Source of the DNA: Nocardioides luteus
GTDB lineage: Bacteria; Actinomycetota; Actinomycetes; Propionibacteriales; Nocardioidaceae
Length of the DNA: 64,000 nucleotides
Direction: 5' to 3'
NCBI RefSeq assembly: GCF_000960475.2
Contig: NZ_JZDQ02000016.1
Location: 59,112 to 123,111 of the forward strand
Shown here: positions 17,177-26,552 of the stretch, piece after piece
How the letters are laid out: every line of letters begins with the position of its first letter
Numbering within the stretch: position 1 is the stretch's first letter
Position numbers and translations under genes: made by a program
Notes under the pieces: generated by a model
Told to the model about the DNA's origin: nothing
Database searches by the model: none
Seen by the model: only the letters and a program-made list of their open reading frames with translations

Positions 17177-17782
17177 CTACTCCGCCGGATACGGCGACTC
17201 GGCGAGCAGCCCGGCGAGATGGGCCAGGTGGCGGGCCAGGGTCCTGGTCGTCCCCGCGGTCGCCTCCGGCGTGGGCGTCTTGTCCTTGTAGTCCACGCCC
17301 TGCATGGCCTCGCCGACCCAGTACGTCGCCCCGGCGGCGGGGATGGTGAAGCCGACGTCGCTGAGCGCCTGGCAGAGCTCGGCGGTGACGTGGTGGGCGC
17401 CGTCCTCGTTGCCGACGACGCCGATCCCGGCGACCTTGCCGTACGTCAGCATCCGGCCCTGGTCGTCGGTCTCGCTGAGCTCGGCGTCGAGGCGCTCGAG
17501 CACCATCTTGCAGACCGAGGAGGGTTGACCCAGCCAGATCGGGGTCACCAGCACGAGCACGTCGGCCGCGAGCATCCGCTCACGCAGCTCCGGCCAGGCG
17601 TCGCCGTCGCCCTCGTCGGTGCGCACGCCGAAGCGCACGTCGTGGTCGACGACCCGGACCATCTCACCCTTCACATCGTGCTCCATGAGGGCCGCGAGGA
17701 TCTGGGAGCCGAGCAGCGCGGAACTGGACTCACCGGGTGAAGGCTTGAGGGTGCAGTTCAGGATCAGGCAGCTCAGTGTCAT
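17177..17782 (-). CDS. flavodoxin-like NAD(P)H-dependent FMN oxidoreductase
   Basis: 201 residues. The start MTLSCLILNCTLKPSPGESS supplies the FMN phosphate loop, and LVLVTPIWLGQPSSVCKMVLERL matches the T-P-x-W/Y-x(2-4)-P-S isoalloxazine loop of NADPH-dependent FMN reductases and flavodoxin-fold quinone reductases. Likely a cytosolic dimer reducing FMN, quinones or nitro compounds. Convergent with the SDR gene (4 bp between stops). Confidence 0.9.
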   Translation of the reverse strand: MTLSCLILNCTLKPSPGESSSALLGSQILAALMEHDVKGEMVRVVDHDVRFGVRTDEGDGDAWPELRERMLAADVLVLVTPIWLGQPSSVCKMVLERLDAELSETDDQGRMLTYGKVAGIGVVGNEDGAHHVTAELCQALSDVGFTIPAAGATYWVGEAMQGVDYKDKTPTPEATAGTTRTLARHLAHLAGLLAESPYPAE

Positions 17783-17822
17783 GCCACCAGGTACCCGTGG
17801 GCACCACCCTCATGCACGGCCC

Positions 17823-18305
17823 TCAGGCACCGACCACGGCACGGGCCACCCGCAGGTGCAGGTCCTCGAGCCGGGCGAGCTGGTCGTCGGCGCGACGGAT
17901 GAGCTCGTCCAGCTGCTGTCGGTCCAGACGTACGTCATCGCCGCAGACCTCACGTAGCAGCTGCCACCCACCGCGCTTGCCGAAGACCGCGTCGCGCAGC
18001 GCCTCCACCTCGAGCAGGTCCGAGAGCGGTGAACGCCGCACCACCCGCCCGTTGGGCTTGAACCGGCCGGCGAACTCGAGGGCCCGGCCGGTCGCGGTGG
18101 CGATCAGCGACGGGGTGGCCCCGGTCGCCAGGATGATCTGCCGCAGGGACTCCCGGTCCTCGTTGATCTCCTTCGACAGCCGGCGTACCCGGGCGGCCAC
18201 GTCGGGATCGGAGTGCGAGCGGCCGACCCGCGCGAACATGGCGGCCCCGGCGCTGGAGCCCGCCCAGTGGTGCTGCAGGTAGGCGTGCAACAAGTCGTCG
18301 TTCAT
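17823..18305 (-). CDS. ferritin-like helical protein, function unknown
   Basis: 160 residues from ATG 18305, preceded by GAAGGAG. All-helical prediction with YLQHHWAGSSAG at the start, LSKEINEDRESLRQI and LLEVEALRDAVFGKRGGW, a pattern seen in uncharacterised actinobacterial ferritin-like proteins. The expected diiron ligands (E/H pairs) are only partly evident, so a metal site is not claimed. It starts 23 bp from the stop of the epimerase gene upstream on the same strand and is likely co-transcribed. Confidence 0.65.
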   Translation of the reverse strand: MNDDLLHAYLQHHWAGSSAGAAMFARVGRSHSDPDVAARVRRLSKEINEDRESLRQIILATGATPSLIATATGRALEFAGRFKPNGRVVRRSPLSDLLEVEALRDAVFGKRGGWQLLREVCGDDVRLDRQQLDELIRRADDQLARLEDLHLRVARAVVGA

Positions 18306-18328
18306 CGGTGCTCCTTCTCCCGGGGGTG

Positions 18329-19330
18329 TCAGGGACGTAACGGCGGAAGCTCGCTGCCGGCCTTCTCCGGGATCCCGGAGATCACCGCCTCGAGGGCGTC
18401 CATGGCCGAGTGGCGCGGTCGCCAGCCGAGCTCCGACTCGGCGCGGGCGGTCGACATCAGCGGCAGCTGCATGACCGCGTCCAGCAGGCTGCCCGGAACC
18501 TGCGCCAGCCGGGCGTGCCAGGCCGTGTCCAGGCCGTGGCGCACGAAGTTCGGCGGGACCTCCACGGTCCGAGCACCCATCAGCTCGCCGATCTCGTCGC
18601 GGCCGATCACCCCGGCGCCGGCGAGGTTGAACGCACCCGACACCTCCGTGGTCGCAGCGGTCGCCAGGGCCCGGCCGACGTCGCCGGCGTGCACCGCCTG
18701 CATCCGCAGTCCTGCGGGCACCGGCACCACCGGGATCCGCCGCCGGTCCAGGAGCGCCGGCCTGGCGAGCGGGCCGCCGAAGATGCGCCGCTGCTCGCTG
18801 GCCGCCGAGCGCTGGAACACGAACGCGGGCCGGACCCTGACCAGCCTCACCTCGGGGTGGGCGCAGGCGAAGGCGTCCAGAGCCCGTTCGACGTACGCCT
18901 TCTCCCGGCAGTACGCGGCAGCCGAGGCGCCGTCGGTCTCCCAGGTCTCGTCGACCGGATCGTCGTGGTGCACCGGCGAGTAGGCGGCCACCGAGGAGGC
19001 ACACACCAGCGCCGGGACGCCGGCCCGGGCCACCGCCTCCAGGACCCGGCGCGTACCGACCGCGTTGGTCTCCCAGGTCTCCTCGGGACGATGGGTCGGC
19101 TGGAACTTCCAGGCGAGGTGGACGACCGCGTCGGCGCCTTCCAGGACCGGCTCCAGGTTGGCCGTCGACACGTCGGCCTGACGCCATTCGACGGAGGCCA
19201 GGTCGCTGGCCGACGGGCCGCTCGGAGCCCGGCGGGCGACACCCACGACCCTCGCGGCGCCGTCGGCGGTCAGCGCCCGGAGCGCGGCGCTGCCGAGGTT
19301 TCCCGACGCACCGATGACGACGACCTTCAT
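18329..19330 (-). CDS. NAD-dependent epimerase/dehydratase (extended SDR)
   Basis: 333 residues from ATG 19330 (GGGAAGG upstream; an in-frame GTG at 19339 overlaps that site). GASGNLGSAA is the nucleotide-binding loop; VCASSVAAYSPV gives the catalytic Ser; the Y-x3-K is AYCREKAYVE. VHAGDVGRAL is a typical extended-SDR motif. Substrate unknown, probably a sugar nucleotide or small alcohol. It is divergent from the Zn-alcohol dehydrogenase gene across a 140-bp gap that must hold both promoters. Confidence 0.88.
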   Translation of the reverse strand: MKVVVIGASGNLGSAALRALTADGAARVVGVARRAPSGPSASDLASVEWRQADVSTANLEPVLEGADAVVHLAWKFQPTHRPEETWETNAVGTRRVLEAVARAGVPALVCASSVAAYSPVHHDDPVDETWETDGASAAAYCREKAYVERALDAFACAHPEVRLVRVRPAFVFQRSAASEQRRIFGGPLARPALLDRRRIPVVPVPAGLRMQAVHAGDVGRALATAATTEVSGAFNLAGAGVIGRDEIGELMGARTVEVPPNFVRHGLDTAWHARLAQVPGSLLDAVMQLPLMSTARAESELGWRPRHSAMDALEAVISGIPEKAGSELPPLRP

Positions 19331-19470
19331 GTTGTCCACGCCTTCCCTGCGGCTGATCTGCGATGTGCCTCACCGGTACCCATCTCCACCGCGTTCAGCA
19401 CTGTCCGACGGGCTGGAAGGGCCGGATCGGGGTACCGCGAGGGCGACCCCGATACCGAGGAGGCACATCC

Positions 19471-20649
19471 ATGAAGGCGGTCACCTGGCAGGGCAAGCGC
19501 GACATCCGGGTGGAGGACGTCCCGGACCCGCACATCGTCGAGGACGACGACATCATCGTCGAGATCACCTCGACCGGACTGTGCGGTTCCGATCTCCACC
19601 TCTACGAGGTGCTCACCGGCTTCATGACGCCCGGCGACGTGGTCGGGCACGAACCGATGGGTATCGTCGCGGAGGCCGGACCCGGCGTCCACGAGGTCAG
19701 CGTCGGTGATCGCGTCGTGGTGCCGTTCAACATCAGCTGCGGCACCTGCTGGATGTGTCGGCACCGGCTGCACTCACAGTGCGAGACCACCCAGAACCGC
19801 GACCAGGGCACCGGCGCCAGCCTCTTCGGCTACAGCTCGCTCTACGGCCAGGTTCCCGGCGGACAGGCGGAGTTCCTCCGCGTCCCCTTCGGCAACCAGC
19901 TGCCGATCAAGGTCCCGCACGGTCCTCCCGACGACCGGTTCCTGTTCCTCTCCGACGTCCTGCCGACCGCGTGGCAGGCGCTGCAGTACGCCGACCCCGA
20001 GCCCGAGGACACCGTGCTGGTCCTCGGAGCCGGTCCCATCGGCGACATGGTCGCCCGTTTCGCGATCGCGGCCGGCCACCGCGTCCTCAGCGTGGACCGG
20101 GTCCCCGAGCGGCTCGCCCGGATGCGGCTGCAGGGCGCCGAGACGATCGACCTCGAGGACGGCGACGTCGCCGAGCAGGTGCGCGACCGTACCGACGGAC
20201 GCGGCGCGGACGCCGTGGTCGACGCCGTCGGCATGGAGGCCCACGGCTCGCCGGTCATCGAGGGGATGACCAAGCTGGTGTCCCGGATGCCGGGCGCCGC
20301 CGGCCGCGCGGTCATGCAGACCGCCGGGGTCGACCGGATGGCCGCCCTCCACACCGCCTTCGACGCCGTACGCCGCGGTGGCACCATCTCGATCGCCGGC
20401 GTCTACGGCGGCGCGCTGGACCCGTTCCCGATGATGCAGCTCTTCGACAAGCAGGTCGCCATCCGCATGGGCCAGGCCAACGTACGCGCCTGGACCGAGG
20501 ACCTGCTGCCCTTCCTCGCCGTCGACGACGACCCGCTCGGCGTCGACTCCTTCGCCACCCACCACCTCCCCCTCACCGAGGCTCCCGAGGCGTACAAGTC
20601 CTTCCAGGAGAAGGCCGACGGGATGGTCAAGGTCGTCTTCAACCCCTGA
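19471..20649 (+). CDS. zinc-dependent alcohol/formaldehyde dehydrogenase family protein
   Basis: 392 residues from ATG 19471 (GGAGG upstream). Medium-chain dehydrogenase: catalytic Zn ligands in GLCGSDLHLYE and GHEPMG, a structural-Zn Cys cluster in SCGTCWMCRHRLHSQC, NAD-binding GAGPIGDMVA. The insertions and sequence style (FRRP/Y..LYGQVPGGQAE) fit the glutathione-independent formaldehyde dehydrogenase branch. The last codons overlap the convergent PuuB-like gene by 11 bp. No operon partner. Whether it belongs to the adjacent amine regulon is unclear, as it has no copy of the shared operator. Confidence 0.9.
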   Translation: MKAVTWQGKRDIRVEDVPDPHIVEDDDIIVEITSTGLCGSDLHLYEVLTGFMTPGDVVGHEPMGIVAEAGPGVHEVSVGDRVVVPFNISCGTCWMCRHRLHSQCETTQNRDQGTGASLFGYSSLYGQVPGGQAEFLRVPFGNQLPIKVPHGPPDDRFLFLSDVLPTAWQALQYADPEPEDTVLVLGAGPIGDMVARFAIAAGHRVLSVDRVPERLARMRLQGAETIDLEDGDVAEQVRDRTDGRGADAVVDAVGMEAHGSPVIEGMTKLVSRMPGAAGRAVMQTAGVDRMAALHTAFDAVRRGGTISIAGVYGGALDPFPMMQLFDKQVAIRMGQANVRAWTEDLLPFLAVDDDPLGVDSFATHHLPLTEAPEAYKSFQEKADGMVKVVFNP

Positions 20650-21979
20650 GCCGGGCGTGGCGCCGGCTGCCGTTGACCATGTCGGTGAAGCGGTCGTAGG
20701 CCCAGATCGTCCTGAGTCCGGCGCGGCTCATCATCACCGGCCGCGGGAACTTCGGTTTGTCCTGCCACACCGTCCGGAGGTCCTCGGGCAGCTCGCCGTC
20801 GACGATCGCGTCGGCGATGAGCGTCCCGATGTAGGGCGCCTGGGCCAGGCCGTGGCCGTTGCAGGCGATCGAGTAGTAGATGTCCTCCCCCATCCGGCCG
20901 GCGAGCGGTAGCCACGAGGAGGTGATCGCGATCCAGCCACCCCAGGCCCGCTCGATCACCACGTCGGCCAAGGACGGGAAGCGCGTGGCGAAGGCGCCGG
21001 CCAGCTCCTCGACGAGCCCCGGGTCCGGCACCTTCTCCGGGAGCGGGTAGCTCGTGCCCCGCTCGAGGCGGCGTACGCCGAACACGATCGTGTTGCGCGG
21101 CGTGAGCCGGTAGTTCTCCATGATCGCGTGCTGCGTGACCAGGCCCATGCCGCTGGTCCAGCCCAGCGCGGCCAGCCGGTCGGGGGCGATCGGCTCGGTC
21201 TCGACCTCGATGACGTAGATGGGCACGGAGAGGTGCTTCGGGGTGATGTCCCACTCCCCCGCGAAGGCGTTCGTGGCCAGCACCACCCGGTCGGCCCGGA
21301 CCCGGCCCCGCGGGGTCGTCAGTACGACCCGGCCATCCGCGCGCGTGACGTCGGTGACCTTGGTCTGCTCGAAGACACGTGCGGACGAGTCGAGCAGGAC
21401 CTGGCGCATGCCGAGACTGAACCTGCCCGGGTTCATCCTTCCGCCGACGACCTCGCGCATGCCGCCGACGAAGCCGCGCGGGATCCCCAGCTCGGCGGCC
21501 GTACCGACCTCGACGTGGCCGCCGGCGCGGGTCACGATCTTGGCGACCCGTCGCACCCGGCCCATCTGGCCGCGCGAGACCGCGGCGAACGCGTTGCCGG
21601 TCGCCTCGTACTCGCAGTCGATGTCGTGCTTCGCGATGAAGTCCTCGACGTGGTGGGCCGCGTGCTCGGCGAGCCGCATCATGCCCGGCATCTTCCTGCG
21701 CGAGAGCAGGTCGAGCAGCTGGAGGTCGCCCCCGGGAGCTCCGGCGAGCTGGCCCGCGTTGCGCGAGCTGGCGCCGTGGCCGCAGAACTCGGCCTCCACG
21801 AGCACCACGTCCTGACCGCGCTCGACGAGCCGCAGGGCGGTCGACATCCCGTTGATGCCGCCGCCGATGACGACGACCCGGCAGTCGAGGTCGCCCTTCA
21901 GGGCAGGTCGCACGTCGGCGGGCGGGTCGACCCAGCCGCTGAAGGTGGCGTACTCGACGTGGTCAGTGGGCGTGGGCAT
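20639..21979 (-). CDS. FAD-dependent oxidoreductase, PuuB (gamma-glutamylputrescine oxidase)-like
   Basis: 446 residues. DAO/GlyOx-type flavoenzyme: VVVIGGGINGMSTA (about 35-48) binds ADP, followed by GHGASSRNAGQL, the signature of PuuB/OrdL-like amine oxidases. WGGWIAITSSWLPLAGR and YYSIACNGHGLAQAPYIG complete the FAD site. Known PuuB oxidises gamma-glutamyl-amines to gamma-glutamyl-aldehydes plus NH3 and H2O2. A gamma-glutamylamide synthetase and a gamma-glutamyl hydrolase are encoded about 9 kb away under the same operator, supporting this role. Third gene of the operon MFS-membrane protein-oxidase; 17-bp overlap with the membrane-protein gene. Confidence 0.85.
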   Translation of the reverse strand: MPTPTDHVEYATFSGWVDPPADVRPALKGDLDCRVVVIGGGINGMSTALRLVERGQDVVLVEAEFCGHGASSRNAGQLAGAPGGDLQLLDLLSRRKMPGMMRLAEHAAHHVEDFIAKHDIDCEYEATGNAFAAVSRGQMGRVRRVAKIVTRAGGHVEVGTAAELGIPRGFVGGMREVVGGRMNPGRFSLGMRQVLLDSSARVFEQTKVTDVTRADGRVVLTTPRGRVRADRVVLATNAFAGEWDITPKHLSVPIYVIEVETEPIAPDRLAALGWTSGMGLVTQHAIMENYRLTPRNTIVFGVRRLERGTSYPLPEKVPDPGLVEELAGAFATRFPSLADVVIERAWGGWIAITSSWLPLAGRMGEDIYYSIACNGHGLAQAPYIGTLIADAIVDGELPEDLRTVWQDKPKFPRPVMMSRAGLRTIWAYDRFTDMVNGSRRHARLRG

Positions 21980-22712
21980 GGGTCAGCTCCCGGGGGTCGG
22001 TCCGCTCGTTGTGCTCGTGCAGCGCGCGGTAGGCGAAGAGATAGGTGAACAGCTGCAGCCCCCACACCGTGAGGGCCAGCGTGTAGAACAGCGCACGGTC
22101 CTCGAGCGGGTCGACGGAGGGCGGGAACGGGAAGAAGTCGTAGCTCAGCGCGATACCGGTCGCTGCCAGGCTGACCAGCAGGGTGGCGACGGCGACCCTC
22201 GTCGCGCCGATGTCCCACAGCCGCTTGGTGACGTACACCAGGAAGATCAGGGTCAACAGGTTCACGACGAGATAGATGGTCGCCGGTCCGGGGTAGAGGA
22301 TGTGGTGGCCGGCGTCGTCGACGTGGTCCTGGAACTTCGGCTGACCGAGGTAGAGCCCCGCGCCGATGCCGATGGCGAAGATCGCGACGTCGACCGCCTT
22401 GCTCGACCTGTGGCGGTGGGTCACCGCCAGGAAGGCGACGACCAGCAACAGGGTGACGCCGACCGAGCGCGAGAAGGCATCGAGGAAGAAGGCCACGGAG
22501 TACTGCAGGCTGGCCTCACCTGCCTCCTTGTCCTCGGGGAAGCGAAGCGCCCAGACCAGGAAGTTCACGCCGGAGGTGGCGATGATGAACCACTCGATGC
22601 CGAGCAGGTAGTTGCGGTACTGCCGGATGAACTTCCAGCCGGCCCAGTAACCGCCGGCGATCATGATCACGTCCCCGATCAGGAATGTCAGGGCGTAGAT
22701 GTCGTCTCTCAT
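21963..22712 (-). CDS. polytopic membrane protein of unknown function
   Basis: 249 residues with about seven hydrophobic helices (near 5-25, 40-58, 75-98, 110-125, 140-160, 170-190, 205-228). Short loops and a His-rich C-terminus (HEHNERTDPRELTHAHAH) are visible. No family recognised. It lies between an MFS transporter and the PuuB-like oxidase in one operon, overlapping the oxidase by 17 bp. It might assist uptake or act as a membrane electron acceptor or anchor for the oxidase; both are guesses. Confidence 0.75.
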   Translation of the reverse strand: MRDDIYALTFLIGDVIMIAGGYWAGWKFIRQYRNYLLGIEWFIIATSGVNFLVWALRFPEDKEAGEASLQYSVAFFLDAFSRSVGVTLLLVVAFLAVTHRHRSSKAVDVAIFAIGIGAGLYLGQPKFQDHVDDAGHHILYPGPATIYLVVNLLTLIFLVYVTKRLWDIGATRVAVATLLVSLAATGIALSYDFFPFPPSVDPLEDRALFYTLALTVWGLQLFTYLFAYRALHEHNERTDPRELTHAHAH

Positions 22713-22770
22713 GTCTGTCTTCTCTCCTTCATGTGGTCGGTGTGTTCGGTGGAGGTCCTGCCGACAGCGG

Positions 22771-24240
22771 CTAGGACCCGACGGCGCCACGACGCCGGCG
22801 TGAGCGGGCGCTGGAGACCAGCACGGTCACGACGACGAGCAGGGCGAGGACTCCGGAGATCCAGTAGCCGGTGCCGTAGAGTCCTTCTGCGGCCACCTCG
22901 AGGGTGGTGCCGGGCACCGGCACCAGCGAGGCGCTGAGGTCGGCGCTGACGAGTGCCGTGCCGAAGGCGAAGCCGACCGCCATGAAGGTGCCCGCGACAC
23001 CGGCGGCCATCCCGGCCTTCTCCTCGGGCACGGCCGCCTGCACCAGGGTGAAGCCGGCGGCGTACCCGATGCTGCAGCCCAGGCCCATGACGGCGGCGCC
23101 GACCAGGTAGTGCCACTGCTGGTCGTGCATCACCGCGAGCCAGGCCAGGCCCGCCGCGCTGACGAGGGCGCCCAGCACGAACACGGGCACGCCGCGACCG
23201 TTGGCCACGGGTCGATCGGCCACGGCACCGCCGATCAGGAACGTCACCGCGAACGGCACCATCAGCCAGCCGGTCTGGAGGGCCGAGAGCCCGAGGCCGT
23301 ACGCGTCGACCGGGCGGAGCGCTTCGGGGATGATCTGGGCGTAGGTGCTGAGCAGGAGCAGGAAGGCCGAGTTCACCGCCGCGAACAGCGCGATGCACAG
23401 GCAGGAGGCGGTGACCAGCGGCGTACGCATCAACGCCACGTCGAAGACGGCCGTCGACGACCGGCGCTGGGAACGCGCCCAGACGATGCCACCGACGACG
23501 CCGACCACCAGCGGGATGAGCGCCGCGTTGCCCCAGACCAGCCCCTGGGTCAGGGTGAGCAGGATCGCCGCGACCCAGCCGACCATCCACACGGTGCCGA
23601 CCACGCCGATCCGGCCGGAGCGCTCGGCCGGCGGGGCGTGCGGCACCATGACGTACGTCGCGATGGTCGTCGCCGCGCAGGCGGCGGTGAGGATGACGAA
23701 GAAGCTGCGCAGCGACAGGTTCTCGACGATCAGGCCGCCGCCGATCATGCCGATGACGATGCCGCCGCCCGTGGCGATCACCAGCACGGCGACGCCGACG
23801 GTGATGCCGGCCTCGCCGAGGTTGCGCCGCAGGAAGCCCAGCGGCAGCAGCTGCGCCGCTCCGCCGAAGCCCATGAGCGTGCAGCCGGCCAGGAGCGTCG
23901 GGTAGGAGTCTCCGATCGCCGGGACCGCCGCGCCGATGGTGAGGAAGGCGGACGCGGCGACCGCCGCGTTCCGGTCGCCGTAGAGGTCGGCGAGCCGCGG
24001 CAGGAGGATGAACCCGGCTCCACCGCCGAGGGTCAGCGCGGTGTAGAGCCACGTCGTCTCGGCGACCGTGGCGAGCCCGTACTGCGCCTGGATGACCGGC
24101 AGCAGCGGCGGGAGGATGAAGATGACGGCGTTGGTCAGCACGACCATCAGCGCGCCGATGCCGATGAGCTGACCCCTTCCGGGTCGCTGCTCCGCTCTCG
24201 TCCGGCGGGCTGCTCCCGCTTCCTGGTTGATCTGTGCCAT
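22771..24240 (-). CDS. MFS transporter (14-helix-type drug/solute antiporter family)
   Basis: 489 residues from ATG 24240 (GGAGACC upstream; a longer frame from 24300 would run through the operator and is unlikely). Around 14 membrane helices; the loop 2-3 motif is LADLYGDRNAAVA, a diverged form of the MFS motif A. EmrB/QacA-type length. It is the first gene of the operon with the membrane protein and PuuB-like oxidase, and carries the 29-bp operator 53 bp upstream. Context favours uptake of the amine substrate or export of a toxic intermediate; sequence alone does not decide direction. Confidence 0.9.
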   Translation of the reverse strand: MAQINQEAGAARRTRAEQRPGRGQLIGIGALMVVLTNAVIFILPPLLPVIQAQYGLATVAETTWLYTALTLGGGAGFILLPRLADLYGDRNAAVAASAFLTIGAAVPAIGDSYPTLLAGCTLMGFGGAAQLLPLGFLRRNLGEAGITVGVAVLVIATGGGIVIGMIGGGLIVENLSLRSFFVILTAACAATTIATYVMVPHAPPAERSGRIGVVGTVWMVGWVAAILLTLTQGLVWGNAALIPLVVGVVGGIVWARSQRRSSTAVFDVALMRTPLVTASCLCIALFAAVNSAFLLLLSTYAQIIPEALRPVDAYGLGLSALQTGWLMVPFAVTFLIGGAVADRPVANGRGVPVFVLGALVSAAGLAWLAVMHDQQWHYLVGAAVMGLGCSIGYAAGFTLVQAAVPEEKAGMAAGVAGTFMAVGFAFGTALVSADLSASLVPVPGTTLEVAAEGLYGTGYWISGVLALLVVVTVLVSSARSRRRRGAVGS

Positions 24241-24292
24241 GCGTGGTCTCCGATCCGGGACGGTGTGATCTGGCTCATACGCTAAGCCAGTG

Positions 24293-24321
24293 TTAGTCAT
24301 ATGATCAAGATCGATGACTAA
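24293..24321. promoter_or_regulatory. 29-bp dyad operator, copy 1 (TTAGTCAT-N13-ATGACTAA)
   Basis: Perfect 8-bp inverted arms with a 13-bp spacer, between the divergent MFS and TetR genes. The same arms and spacing recur at 32858 and 32995 upstream of the other two operons of the cluster. It is probably the binding site of the adjacent TetR protein. Confidence 0.82.
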
Positions 24322-24433
24322 GATGTTTGGCTAAGTTTTCACGGGCGAAACAACGGCACCGGGCGCTGATATAGTCGTGGTGACTTAATCAAGCGCCCAA
24401 CTACGTGGGTGCCCGGCCCGTTCGGAGGACCTG

Positions 24434-25042
24434 ATGGCACGGATCCCTGTCGCACAGCGACGTCGCGACTTCATCGAGGCCGCCGTCGAGGTGATCGCCG
24501 CCCACGGGATCGACGGCGCGACGACGCGCCGCATCGCCGAGCAGGCCAAGGCCAACGTGGCGATGCTGCACTACTGCTACGACTCGAAGGAGGACCTCTT
24601 CGCGGACGTCTACACCTTCGTGGCCGGCAAGTACCGCGAGGTGATCGAGGGCAGCGACCCGCATACGACGCTGCCCGAGGCGGCCCGACAGATCCTGCGC
24701 GGTGTGATGGAGTGCTACCTTGAGTCCCCCAGCTTCACCGCCGCGACCTTCGAGCTCGTGAGCTGGGCCCGGCGCCAGCACGGTGACCGCGGGATCGCCG
24801 TCTACGACCAGGCGCTCGACACCGTCCGCAAGGCGCTCCGCGAGGCGTCGGCCGGTGACTCCGTCACGCCGGAGCTGATCGACGAGGTCGCCTACGTCCT
24901 GGCCACGCTCGCCGACGGATTCGGGGTCAACTGGCTGACGTACGGCGACGCGACCGTCGCCCGGGCGCAGATGGAGATCAACTGCTCGGTGCTCGACACC
25001 TGGCTCACGACCCGGCTCGCGGCGGTACCGGCCAAGGCCTGA
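24434..25042 (+). CDS. TetR-family regulator, likely master repressor of the amine regulon
   Basis: 202 residues from ATG 24434 (GGAGG 7 nt upstream). The HTH is about residues 8-52 (DFIEAAVEVIAAHG, TTRRIAEQAKANVAMLHYCY). The C-terminal half is helical and resembles BetI/RutR-type ligand domains, which sense small amines and related metabolites. It is divergent from the MFS gene across the 29-bp dyad and convergent with the aldehyde dehydrogenase gene. The dyad recurs before both other operons, so this protein is the best candidate for coordinate control. Confidence 0.9.
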   Translation: MARIPVAQRRRDFIEAAVEVIAAHGIDGATTRRIAEQAKANVAMLHYCYDSKEDLFADVYTFVAGKYREVIEGSDPHTTLPEAARQILRGVMECYLESPSFTAATFELVSWARRQHGDRGIAVYDQALDTVRKALREASAGDSVTPELIDEVAYVLATLADGFGVNWLTYGDATVARAQMEINCSVLDTWLTTRLAAVPAKA

Positions 25043-25063
25043 CCGGCACCGCCGCGCCGGCTG

Positions 25064-26527
25064 TCACAGCGGCAGGTCCGGGGAGTCCACACCGACGACC
25101 CGGTCGCCGCAGAAGACGCGTACGGACTCGGCGGGCCCGTGGCCGCCGATGCCGGCCGGACCCCAGAAGCTCTGGGCCGAGTCGTCGCCGAGGTCGGCGA
25201 CCTTCGCGCCGTTGACCCGCACCTCGCCGGCCACGATCCGCGAGCCGACCTCGATGGCGCGGTCGGTGTCGGTGCCGAAGACGTAGGCGTCGAGGCCCGA
25301 GGGGTGGGCGTTGGAGATCCGCAGCGCCTCCTCCTCGGAGTCCACGGCGTGCAGCGAGACGAGCGGGCCGAACAGCTCGGCCGTCGCCCGGCCCGGATCG
25401 GCGCCCGACGCGACGGTCGGCGAGAGGAAGTAGCCGCCGAGCTCGGGCAGCGCCGCCGGCTGGTGGACCGTCGCCCCGAGCTCGCGCAGCCCCTCGATGC
25501 GGCTCTGGAGCGTCTGGAAGTGCGGCCCGTTGGAGATGGGTCCGACCTGGGTGTCCTCGTCCAGGGAGTGACCGACGGTGAGCTTGGAGATCCGCTCCGT
25601 CAGCGCGTCGAGCAGGGGGTCGACCAGGCTGCGGTGGGCGAGGATCTTGCCGGGGCCCTCGCACCACTGACCGTTGAGCTTCGTCATCCCGTCGAGGATG
25701 CCGTCGGCGGTGACGTCGAGGTCGGCGTCGTCGAGCACGATCACCGGGTTGTTGCCGCCGAGCTCGAGCTGCAGCACCTTGAAATCCTCGGCGCCAGCCC
25801 TGGCGATGGCGCGACCGGCTCCGGGTCCGCCGGTGAACGAGACGATCTTGATCCTCGGGTCGGCGGTCAGCCGCGCACCGACCTCACCGGCGCCGTGGAC
25901 CAGCTGCAGGGCTCCAGCGGGAAGACCGGCCTCCACGAAGCACTCGACGACGATCTGGGCGCTGCCCGGCGCATGCTCGGAGGGCTTGAGGATCACCGGG
26001 CAGCCGGCCGCGACGGCGCTGACGACCTTGGCGGCCGGGATGAAGCTCGGCCCGTTCCAGGGGGTGAGGATCGCGGCCGGCCCCCACGGCACCTTGTAGA
26101 GACGTACGTCGCGGCCACCGGCCTCCAGAGCGGTGACCCGCGGGATCTCCCGCAGGTCGGCGGCTGTCGCCCGGATGCGGAAGGGCAGGAAGGACGCCAC
26201 CGTGCGGGTGGCGCTGATGGGCGTGCCGCTGGTGAGCGCGTCCGTGCGCGCGATGTCCTCGGTCCTGCTCTCGAGGAGCGCGGCGACGCGCTCGAGCATC
26301 TCCGCCCGTTCGTGCCGGGCCTCCTCGTCCCAGCGGCCGACGTCGTAGGTCCGCTCCGCATGCCGCAGGGCGCGTTCGACGTCGCCGGGCGAGGTGGTGA
26401 CGGCCCGGTGGACGGGCTCGAGCGTGTTGGGGTCGAGGTTCCACACGTCGTCGACCGTGGCGCAATCGCTCCACTCGTCGGCGATGTAGTTGACCGGCTG
26501 GGCGATGGTGGTCTCGTTGCTGGACAT
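25064..26527 (-). CDS. aldehyde dehydrogenase family protein
   Basis: 487 residues. Catalytic Cys in GQWCEGPGK, general base Glu in LQLELGGNNPVIV, and NAD-site residues in ILTPWNGPSFIPAAKV with PSEHAPGSA. Oxidises an aldehyde to a carboxylate with NAD(P)+. Last gene of the operon starting at 32822, 25 bp after the alcohol dehydrogenase gene, so it probably finishes the oxidation of the alcohol produced by that pathway, analogous to PuuC in the Puu route or ChnE in cyclohexanol catabolism. Confidence 0.93.
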   Translation of the reverse strand: MSSNETTIAQPVNYIADEWSDCATVDDVWNLDPNTLEPVHRAVTTSPGDVERALRHAERTYDVGRWDEEARHERAEMLERVAALLESRTEDIARTDALTSGTPISATRTVASFLPFRIRATAADLREIPRVTALEAGGRDVRLYKVPWGPAAILTPWNGPSFIPAAKVVSAVAAGCPVILKPSEHAPGSAQIVVECFVEAGLPAGALQLVHGAGEVGARLTADPRIKIVSFTGGPGAGRAIARAGAEDFKVLQLELGGNNPVIVLDDADLDVTADGILDGMTKLNGQWCEGPGKILAHRSLVDPLLDALTERISKLTVGHSLDEDTQVGPISNGPHFQTLQSRIEGLRELGATVHQPAALPELGGYFLSPTVASGADPGRATAELFGPLVSLHAVDSEEEALRISNAHPSGLDAYVFGTDTDRAIEVGSRIVAGEVRVNGAKVADLGDDSAQSFWGPAGIGGHGPAESVRVFCGDRVVGVDSPDLPL

Positions 26528-26552
26528 CAGTGTTCCTCTACGGGTTCGGGAG

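Noticed and set aside
19331..19470. Operator copy for the amine regulon upstream of the formaldehyde-dehydrogenase-like gene
   Set aside because: No TTAGTCAT/ATGACTAA arm is present in this gap, so the gene is not assigned to the regulon.
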